From: Magnetospirillum sp.
Lineage (GTDB): Bacteria; Pseudomonadota; Alphaproteobacteria; Rhodospirillales; Magnetospirillaceae
Length of the DNA stretch: 10,000 nt
Direction of reading: 5' to 3'
Assembly: GCA_020217035.1 (NCBI GenBank)
Contig: JAIWOG010000253.1
Coordinates: forward strand, 1 to 10,000
Positions 5,488 through 10,000 of the stretch are shown piece by piece. A program made the translations under genes and the position numbers. The notes under the pieces were generated by a model that worked only from the letters and a program-made list of their open reading frames with translations, searched no databases and was not told the origin of the DNA. The stretch's first letter is position 1, and the number at the start of each line of letters is the position of its first letter.

Positions 5488-6547
5488 GATCAAAGAACCG
5501 GGTGGCTGCCGAGAGATAATCGGGGCTGTGCTTGGCATAGACCCGCTCGGTGATTTTGGTGCTGGTGTGGCCCAGATAGAGGCTGATCACCCGCATGTCC
5601 ACCCCCGCCTCGGCCATGTGAGTTGCCGAGGTGTGCCGCAGCACGTGCGGCGTAACCTTCCCCTCCAGACCGGCCAGTTTCACCGCCTTCGTGAAGCTCT
5701 TGCGGATGTCCTTGATCGGACCCCCGTGGTAGTGCAGCACGAACCCGGTGTCTGTGCCCTTCTTCCTGGCCAGCTTCAGAAACGTCAACAGACGGTTCGG
5801 GATCGGCAGCAGCGGGCGCCCCTTGCTCGTGCGCGGCCGTCCCGGCGGGTTGAGGTCCACCCTCCCCCGCTCGAGGTCCACCTGCGGCCACCGCAGGGAC
5901 AGGATCGCCTCCTTTCTGGCCGCCAGGTAATACCCCATCAAGATGAACAGCGTCAGGTGCCACCGGCTCCTGTCGATTTTGCGCGCCGCCCGCAGCAGCT
6001 TCGCCAGCTCCTTCCTGGTCAGCCAGCGGTCCCGCGCGTCCGGCCGCTGCGGCTTCCAGACGAACACCGTCCTGGTCAGCCGGCCCTTGCGGAAGTCGTG
6101 GTTGATCGCGGCGCCCAGGGTGATCAGGTCGTTCCCCCACGTCCCCGTGCTGGCGTCCCGCTCGTGCTTGGTCCCCTTGTGGGCCTTTCGCCATTCGCCG
6201 TAGGCGCGGCAGGCGGCCTCGGTGATGTCGGCGACGTTGAGGTCCCCCCAGTACTCCACCAGGCGCTCGATCTGATAGCCGATCTGCCAGGCGCAGGAGG
6301 TGCTCTCGCCGTGCTCGTCCGCATAGGCGGCGAGCACGTCGGCTATTTTCCTCTGAGCTGGATCACGGGGGCCGGGCTTCTCGGTGTCGAGGATGAAGCG
6401 GGCGAGGGCCTTTTCTGCTTCAGCCTCTTGGCCGCGTCCAAAGCCCGTTCCCTTCTGGCGCTGTTTGCCGTGCTCGAACCAGCGGATGACCCACTGGTTT
6501 CTGTCGTCCCGCCAGTGGAGGTGCGGGCCTCGGTTCGGCTTCGGCAT
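5480..6547 (-). CDS. int: tyrosine-type site-specific integrase
   Basis: A 355-residue tyrosine recombinase that would integrate and excise the element. Order: an N-terminal arm-binding part (1-55, WRDDRNQWVIRWFEHGKQRQ), a SAM-like core-binding domain (about 65-155) and a catalytic domain (about 172-350). All expected catalytic residues are visible: R211 (LAARKEAILSL), K242 (RTSKGRPLL), H301 and R304 (PHVLRHTSATH), H327 (YLGHTS) and nucleophile Y337 (ITERVYAKH). It should be active. It is the last gene of a - strand operon and its end lies next to the truncated capsid gene, as expected for an integrase bordering its attachment site. The upstream excisionase-like frame overlaps its first 205 nt. 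The ATG at 6547 starts the normal N-terminus of the family. Confidence 0.95.
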   Translation of the reverse strand: MPKPNRGPHLHWRDDRNQWVIRWFEHGKQRQKGTGFGRGQEAEAEKALARFILDTEKPGPRDPAQRKIADVLAAYADEHGESTSCAWQIGYQIERLVEYWGDLNVADITEAACRAYGEWRKAHKGTKHERDASTGTWGNDLITLGAAINHDFRKGRLTRTVFVWKPQRPDARDRWLTRKELAKLLRAARKIDRSRWHLTLFILMGYYLAARKEAILSLRWPQVDLERGRVDLNPPGRPRTSKGRPLLPIPNRLLTFLKLARKKGTDTGFVLHYHGGPIKDIRKSFTKAVKLAGLEGKVTPHVLRHTSATHMAEAGVDMRVISLYLGHTSTKITERVYAKHSPDYLSAATRFFDRR

Positions 6548-6729
6548 GTCACCAGGAACTCCTTTACCGCCTCGCGCTGGATCAGGTAGCGGTTCGCCAC
6601 CCGGGCCGCCTCAATGACCCCATCAGCACAGCAATTCTTTACGTAACGGGGAGAACAACGCAACAACTGAGCGACCTCCTCGGCGGTCGCCAGCTCGGGA
6701 AGATCGTCCACGCTGCGGATCTGGCTCAT
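6343..6729 (-). CDS. excisionase-like helix-turn-helix protein with long out-of-frame tail
   Basis: Residues 10-60 form a MerR/HTH_17-type winged helix as in phage excisionases: LATAEEVAQLLRCSPRYVKN, then DGVIEAARVANRYLIQREAV and KEFL. Such proteins bend attachment-site DNA and turn the integrase towards excision. The ATG at 6729 overlaps the stop of the upstream zinc-finger gene (ATGA). The frame then stays open to 6343, 205 nt into the integrase gene, giving 128 residues. The tail (Ser/Thr/Arg-rich) looks like shadow translation of the integrase gene. A TGA in another frame lies just before the integrase ATG (GTGACATG), so a one-base shift or a translational slip may have removed the usual end near residue 63. 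Head domain sure, real C-terminus not. Confidence 0.7.
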   Translation of the reverse strand: MSQIRSVDDLPELATAEEVAQLLRCSPRYVKNCCADGVIEAARVANRYLIQREAVKEFLVTCRSRTEARTSTGGTTETSGSSAGSSTANSARRERALDAAKRLKQKRPSPASSSTPRSPAPVIQLRGK

Positions 6730-6974
6730 GGCAGCGGCCCCTCTCCGGTGGTGGCCTGGACGTGCTTCGCCACGTAATCGGTCTTGTGCGCCCACCAGCT
6801 CCGCAGCAGCGACATGTGGAGGAACCCGGCCTCCACCAGGGCCGCGCTGTAGAGGCGGCAGGCGGTGTGGTACTCGGTGCGGCAGCCCGACGAGCAGAAC
6901 TTCTGCTCATGGCCGCCCCGGGTCTTGCCGTTGAAGTCCCGGCCGCACCAGCCGCAGGTGCAACCCGTCTGCAT
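6726..6974 (-). CDS. small zinc-finger phage protein
   Basis: An 82-residue protein with a treble-clef-like cysteine set in its first half: C5, C7 and C10 (CTCGWCGRDF), then C27 and C31 (KFCSSGCRTEYH), with H36 and C39 as further candidates. This C-x2-CG-x-F...FCS-x2-C layout binds zinc in many small phage and bacterial proteins. The second half is helical (YSAALVEAGFLHMSLLRSWW). The ATG at 6974 is chosen over GTG at 6977 because GGAGG lies 6 nt before the ATG. It overlaps the stop of the upstream gene (TGATG) and the start of the excisionase-like gene (ATGA), showing tight translational coupling. Function not known; a DNA-, RNA- or protein-binding accessory role is inference. Confidence 0.8.
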   Translation of the reverse strand: MQTGCTCGWCGRDFNGKTRGGHEQKFCSSGCRTEYHTACRLYSAALVEAGFLHMSLLRSWWAHKTDYVAKHVQATTGEGPLP

Positions 6975-7174
6975 CACGGACCTCCGTTGAAGGTGGCGTC
7001 GAGCGCGGCCGATCCCAGCTCGCGCCCGAGGTCAAGGACGATGCGCTCCTGCTCGTCCCGGGGCAGGCCCTTGAGGATGCCATGCAGCCGCGGGGCCAGG
7101 AGCGGATGGTCAGCGATTGCCACGCCGATCCGGTGGCCCACTCGCTTGACGAGGCTCTCAGGATGGTGGCCCAT
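6974..7174 (-). CDS. small hypothetical phage protein
   Basis: A 66-residue protein of no recognised family: MGHHPESLVKRVGHRIGVAI, then helices around HGILKGLPRDEQERIVLDLG. The ATG at 7174 follows a GAGGGGG ribosome-binding site and lies 2 nt after the stop of the preceding gene. The stop overlaps the next start (TGATG). Amphipathic helices suggest a small folded or dimeric protein. Its place in the tight operon with integrase and excisionase is the best support that it is real. Confidence 0.65.
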   Translation of the reverse strand: MGHHPESLVKRVGHRIGVAIADHPLLAPRLHGILKGLPRDEQERIVLDLGRELGSAALDATFNGGP

Positions 7175-7176
7175 CT

Positions 7177-7419
7177 CTACCCCCTCTTGTTCCAGATGAA
7201 CCAATGAACGACCGCGTCGTCCGGCAGGCCAGCGCGGCTGTGGCGCTCGCACTCGACATGGAACCCGGAGCCCTTGCGCTTCGGCTTGATGGACAGCACC
7301 AGGTAGGCGGTGCGGCCCTTCGCGGTGGCGAGGTAGTGGCCGGGGAGCGGGCGCGGCCCGTCCCACGGGTCCATGCCGAGCCGGCAGACGCCCGGCGGCA
7401 GGTTGGACCGCCTAGCCAT
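7177..7419 (-). CDS. small hypothetical phage protein, first gene of the integrase operon
   Basis: An 80-residue basic protein. The ATG at 7419 has an excellent AAGGAGGT 5 nt upstream; the frame is open further but lacks such a site. The sequence suggests a small beta-rich domain (GHYLATAKGRTAYLVLSIKP, then GFHVECERH and VVHWFIWNKRG). No family recognised. It heads the - strand operon that runs through the zinc-finger and excisionase-like genes to the integrase, and it is divergent from the GntR-type regulator 71 bp away. Confidence 0.7.
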   Translation of the reverse strand: MARRSNLPPGVCRLGMDPWDGPRPLPGHYLATAKGRTAYLVLSIKPKRKGSGFHVECERHSRAGLPDDAVVHWFIWNKRG

Positions 7420-7442
7420 GGCACACCTCCTTCGCACAACTG

Positions 7443-7477
7443 ATCGCCCCGCGATACGCTCCACTGGTTTCACAACC
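7443..7477. promoter_or_regulatory. candidate operator palindromes between divergent genes
   Basis: The 71-bp gap between the integrase-operon start (7419, -) and the GntR-type gene (7491, +) holds two short palindromes: ATCGC-CCC-GCGAT (7443-7455, perfect) and GGTT-TCAC-AACC (7466-7477). GntR-family proteins bind short palindromes as dimers, so these are candidate autoregulatory operators. Core promoter elements on either strand are not clear. Confidence 0.4.
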
Positions 7478-7490
7478 GATGGAGTTATTC

Positions 7491-7700
7491 ATGGGACGGA
7501 CAGAACAGGTGATGACGCGGCTGCTGGCGGACATCGAGGCGGGCGAGTTCAAGCCAGGACAACCGCTCGGGGAATGTGCGCTCGCGGCACGATACGGCGT
7601 GTCGCGCACGCCGGTGCGGGAGGCGCTGATGCAGCTCGCGGCCACCGGGGTGGTGGAGCGCGTGCTCAACAAGGGGTGCCGGGTGCGCCGGAACGAATAG
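7491..7700 (+). CDS. GntR-type winged-helix regulator, DNA-binding domain only
   Basis: A 69-residue protein that is nothing but a GntR winged helix-turn-helix: IEAGEFKPGQPLGECALAAR, the recognition part YGVSRTPVREALMQLAATGV, then the wing VERVLNKGCRVRR. Normal GntR/FadR regulators carry a 120-170-residue effector and dimerisation domain after this; here the stop follows 5 residues after the wing. The ATG at 7491 is preferred over one 12 nt upstream because GGAG lies 7 nt before it. It is divergent from the integrase operon and convergent with the Gp37/Gp68 gene, the position of a lysogeny or excision regulator. It could be a deliberate mini-repressor or a truncated regulator. Confidence 0.8.
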   Translation: MGRTEQVMTRLLADIEAGEFKPGQPLGECALAARYGVSRTPVREALMQLAATGVVERVLNKGCRVRRNE

Positions 7701-7733
7701 CTTTGGTGGGGCGCCCGAGCAGCCGGGTTGCGG

Positions 7734-8708
7734 TCAGCCATGGCGCCCCCCCGGAATGCCGTCATGCACGCGGCCGTCCAGTTCGCGGCCGGCGGTCTTG
7801 CCATGGTAACGCTGCACCCGCACCGAGCCATGTCCGTTTTTGCCGCCCGGTTCGAGGTTCGGGGCGTCGCGCCCGTCCAGGAACACGCACCGCTCGCCCA
7901 TGGCGTTCGGCCGCCAGGCGCCCCACTGTTTGAACATGAAGGGCACGTGCGCTTCCTCGCACCAGTCCCGGGCGGCGCGGTGCCAGCTCGGATGCGACGG
8001 CCGCGCGCCCTGACCGCTCTCGCCGCCGCTGATCAGGCCCGAGAGGAACTCCCAACCCGACCAGTCCACTGGCCCCAGCGCGGGCTCGTAGCTCACGAAG
8101 GTGCGCCAGCCGGCGGCGGCGATGGCGGCCATGTGCGGCCGGCGCTCGTCGGCGCGCTTCTGGTCCTCGGCGGTGCAGCCGATGACGACGTTGGGGAGAG
8201 GCCAGTGGACGGCCAGCCACATGGACGGGTCCTCGCCGGTGCGCTGGTGGTGGATCGCCTGGGCTCCTCCCTCCACCAGGACATCGCGGGTCATGCCCTC
8301 CAGCTCGGGGCTGGGGCCCAAGTACTCGGCCGCCACGTCGGCGCGCTTGGTCAGCACGTAGAAGGTATGCCGGTCCGCCAGGGCCATGACGGCGAACAGC
8401 CGGTCCAGGAACTCGAACGGCACCTTGCGGTGGAACACGTCGCCCATGCTGGTCAGGAACCAGCGGGCCGGCTTCTTGACCTCGAGCGGCTTGAGGAGGT
8501 CGGGCTCCCACAGATTGACCTCGCCCGTCCACTTGCCGCGGTTGCCGGTGCGGGTGGCGAGGCCGGTGTATTTGGCCTGGCCCATCTTCTCCAGCCGGGC
8601 CGCCATCAAGGCGGCGTAGCAGTTGGCGCAGGCGGGCGAGATGGGGTCGCAGCCGGCGATGGGCGTCCAGGTGTGGTCGGTCCACTCGATGGCGCTGTTC
8701 TCAGCCAT
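7734..8708 (-). CDS. phage Gp37/Gp68 family protein (DUF5131, three-Cys motif)
   Basis: A 324-residue protein of the phage Gp37/Gp68 family. The N-terminus IEWTDHTWTPIAGCDPISPA followed by CANCYA carries the family's C20-x6-C27-x2-C30 cluster, which resembles the iron-sulfur site of radical SAM enzymes. A TIM-barrel-like body follows: WFLTSMGDVFH, HTFYVLTKRAD, NVVIGCTAEDQ and PALGPVDW, then GLISGGESG and PFMFKQWGAW. The C-terminus ending in KTAGRELDGR is the normal family end, so the gene is full-length. The reaction is not established; members occur in phages and beside TcmP partner proteins. The start at 8708 overlaps the upstream gene by 8 nt. It is last in its operon and faces the GntR-type gene. 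Confidence 0.9.
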   Translation of the reverse strand: MAENSAIEWTDHTWTPIAGCDPISPACANCYAALMAARLEKMGQAKYTGLATRTGNRGKWTGEVNLWEPDLLKPLEVKKPARWFLTSMGDVFHRKVPFEFLDRLFAVMALADRHTFYVLTKRADVAAEYLGPSPELEGMTRDVLVEGGAQAIHHQRTGEDPSMWLAVHWPLPNVVIGCTAEDQKRADERRPHMAAIAAAGWRTFVSYEPALGPVDWSGWEFLSGLISGGESGQGARPSHPSWHRAARDWCEEAHVPFMFKQWGAWRPNAMGERCVFLDGRDAPNLEPGGKNGHGSVRVQRYHGKTAGRELDGRVHDGIPGGRHG

Positions 8709-9348
8709 GGGCGGCCTCCAGCGCGTCGATGTTAACGGCGTGCACGGCGAAGGTCACGGCCACCACTTCGGGGTTCTCGTTCCAAGCCTCTTCGCCATGC
8801 AGAAACTCCCAGAGTTCGGCATAGGCATCGCGGGCCGTGGCGAAGGCCCAGTCACCGAACTCGCCGGACCATTCCTCCCAATGCCACCCGCCTTTCTGCG
8901 GACCCTTCTGGCGCTGGATCAGACCTTCAGCTCGAGCATCCTCTTCGCTGATGTCCTGCAGCCGCTGGAACCGAACCTCTTTCACCACCAGGGTCAGGCG
9001 GCTCGCCCACCGGGGCATGTGGATGGACGGGCGTCCCTTGCCGGGAGGGATTTCGCGCCAATCACCCCAGTTGTTCCGGCTTCCGTCCGCCAGGAAATGG
9101 ATCGGCGCCCACGGACGCTCGTATCCAGCATCGAGGCACGAGGTAGCCATGGCGGTAGCGGACTTGTTGCCCCAGTTCTCCGGGACGGCCCAGGCCTCGC
9201 GCACCCACAGCCGATCACCGGCCCGGCACTTGGCGAGGGGGGAGGAGGCCAGGCGGCGGGTCTGGGTCTTGCCGGCGCCGGGCTGTTCCGCCTCGCGCAA
9301 CAGCGCCAACACCATGGGGGTGGAGAAGAGGGTGGGACGGTCGGTCAT
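8701..9348 (-). CDS. phage protein with DRLWVREAW and PRWASR motifs (ASCH/PUA-like)
   Basis: A 215-residue protein of a type often found in proteobacterial phages. It shows PTLFSTPMVLALL and KTQTRRL at the N-terminus, GDRLWVREAW (45-53), RPSIHMPRWASRLTL (106-120), RLQDISEEDARAEGL (129-143) and NPEVVAVTFAV (192-202). The TRR...GDRLWVREAW...PRWASR order fits an ASCH/PUA-like fold, a class thought to bind RNA or modified nucleobases. Databases sometimes call such proteins morphogenetic, with little support. The ATG at 9348 is chosen over GTG at 9354 because of the spacing to GGAGG. It is translationally coupled to the Gp37/Gp68 gene by an 8-nt overlap, a pairing that may reflect a joint role on nucleic acids (inference). 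Confidence 0.75.
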   Translation of the reverse strand: MTDRPTLFSTPMVLALLREAEQPGAGKTQTRRLASSPLAKCRAGDRLWVREAWAVPENWGNKSATAMATSCLDAGYERPWAPIHFLADGSRNNWGDWREIPPGKGRPSIHMPRWASRLTLVVKEVRFQRLQDISEEDARAEGLIQRQKGPQKGGWHWEEWSGEFGDWAFATARDAYAELWEFLHGEEAWNENPEVVAVTFAVHAVNIDALEAAHG

Positions 9349-9350
9349 GG

Positions 9351-9722
9351 TCACGCCCTCCCCTCGGTCTGGATCAGCCCGTACTCCAGGGCCTTGGCCG
9401 CGCCGATCACCCCGATCACGGCATTAAGGAAGGCGCGCTCGGCGTCGCTCGGCGAGGCGTCGCGCGTCGGGCGGATGATGATCCCGCCCTCGGGCCCGAC
9501 GATCCCCACCGGGAAGTTGTCGTGCTCGATCAGCACCGACAGCGGCGGGAGCTGCTGGCGATCCCGGCTGCACTCGGTGACCTGGCGGTGCGGGTTGAAG
9601 GCCACCCACCAGTGGGCGTCCACCTGACGCTCCCAGCAGCCGGGCCGGCCGGTCAGGTTCTTGTGGCCGTCGTGCACGGCGAGCGCGCACACGGCGGCGA
9701 AGGCGGCGGAAATCTGGCTCAT
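9351..9722 (-). CDS. hypothetical phage protein
   Basis: A 123-residue protein. Family not recognised. The middle reads as a small alpha/beta domain (PLSVLIEHDNFPVGIVGPEG, then GIIIRP), which resembles short phage proteins whose partly conserved core has a hydrophobic strand, P-x-G-I and a Gly-Gly turn. The C-terminal part is helical (AFLNAVIGVIGAAKALEYG). The ATG at 9722 has GGGGGGCGG just upstream and lies 13 nt after the preceding stop. The stop is 2 nt from the next start. Its operon position supports a real gene. Confidence 0.7.
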   Translation of the reverse strand: MSQISAAFAAVCALAVHDGHKNLTGRPGCWERQVDAHWWVAFNPHRQVTECSRDRQQLPPLSVLIEHDNFPVGIVGPEGGIIIRPTRDASPSDAERAFLNAVIGVIGAAKALEYGLIQTEGRA

Positions 9723-9735
9723 GGTCCGCCCCCCG

Positions 9736-10000
9736 TCACGCCGCCAGCTCGGCCAGGGCCACGTCCAGGGCCCCCAGCGCCTCCGAGCGGACGGTGGCGA
9801 TCCCGTTGTCCGGGTCCTCGTGCACGATGGCGTCCAGCAGGGCGCGGGCGGCGTCGAGCGCCCCCTTCACCCGGTCATCCGACTGCGGCACCAGGCACAA
9901 GGACTGCCGGCGGCACTTCTCGCGGGTGATGAAGCCGCGCTCCTCGAGGCGGTCCAGCAGGGCCGAGACGCGGCTCTTCGACTTGAGGCCCAGGGCGTCC
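9736..10000 (-). CDS. LexA-type winged-helix DNA-binding protein, 5' end outside window
   Basis: Only the C-terminal 88 codons lie in the window (stop TGA at 9736-9738); the start is beyond 10000. The first visible residues, ALGLKSKSRVSALLDRLEER then GFITREK, match the recognition helix and wing of LexA N-terminal domains (pattern A-x-GLKS-x-S-x-V...L-x2-LE-x-RGFI-x-R). The rest (DDRVKGALDAARALLDAIV, then a final helix) is helical and does not resemble the LexA S24 peptidase, so this is a LexA-like DNA-binding domain without the self-cleaving part. In a phage element it could be a repressor or an early regulator. It is the promoter-distal end of an upstream gene in the same operon as the three genes below it. 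Confidence 0.7.
   Translation of the reverse strand, partial: DALGLKSKSRVSALLDRLEERGFITREKCRRQSLCLVPQSDDRVKGALDAARALLDAIVHEDPDNGIATVRSEALGALDVALAELAA

Noticed and set aside
5528..6589. Long + strand frame opposite the integrase gene.
   Set aside because: It is antisense to an integrase with every catalytic residue in place, and its translation shows no domain-like pattern.
7431..7458. TTCGCA...GATACG as a promoter for the GntR-type gene.
   Set aside because: Both elements match the consensus poorly; not strong enough to list.
7728..9627. Two long + strand frames opposite the Gp37/Gp68 and DRLWVREAW genes.
   Set aside because: They are antisense to genes with clear motifs, lack ribosome-binding sites and have low-complexity Gly/Ala/Arg composition typical of GC-rich shadows.

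Overview
The window looks like a high-GC alphaproteobacterial chromosome of Rhodospirillales or Magnetospirillum type. This rests on the GC-rich codon use, the style of the MoxR-cluster-like membrane protein, the M23 peptidase/bactofilin pair and a CTTGAC-N17-TATATA promoter. The genus is an inference. The left half (1 to about 4450) is chromosomal. From about 4790 onward the content is phage-like, and an integrated element with its integrase at the left edge starts near 5400-5450 and runs off the right end.

Left part, + strand: the 3' end of a membrane-anchored glutamine-amidotransferase-like protein; then a bitopic M23 peptidase (GTG start) overlapping a bactofilin by 20 nt, a pairing known from bactofilin/PG-hydrolase systems that shape the cell wall; then a strong hairpin terminator. 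On the - strand follow a small DUF2934 protein with a Lys/Ala-rich tail and a soluble chemoreceptor-like coiled-coil protein. Between those two, on the + strand, a near-consensus promoter is followed at once by two hairpins and no ORF, which makes a good candidate for an undescribed small RNA of about 80 nt.

Middle: a 336-nt gene-free stretch full of hairpins precedes a phage major capsid gene that is cut off after about 205-210 residues. Right behind it lies the 3' end of a tyrosine integrase. The simplest reading is that a second mobile element has inserted into an older, orphan capsid gene.

Right part, the element: a - strand operon of two small unknown proteins, a zinc-finger protein, an excisionase-like protein and the integrase, with start/stop overlaps or short gaps. 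It is divergent from a 69-residue GntR-type DNA-binding protein whose shared upstream gap holds two short palindromes. Facing that regulator is a second - strand operon: the end of a LexA-type winged-helix protein, an unknown protein, a phage protein of the type that carries DRLWVREAW and PRWASR motifs, and a Gp37/Gp68 (DUF5131) three-cysteine protein. No tRNA, rRNA or CRISPR array was seen.
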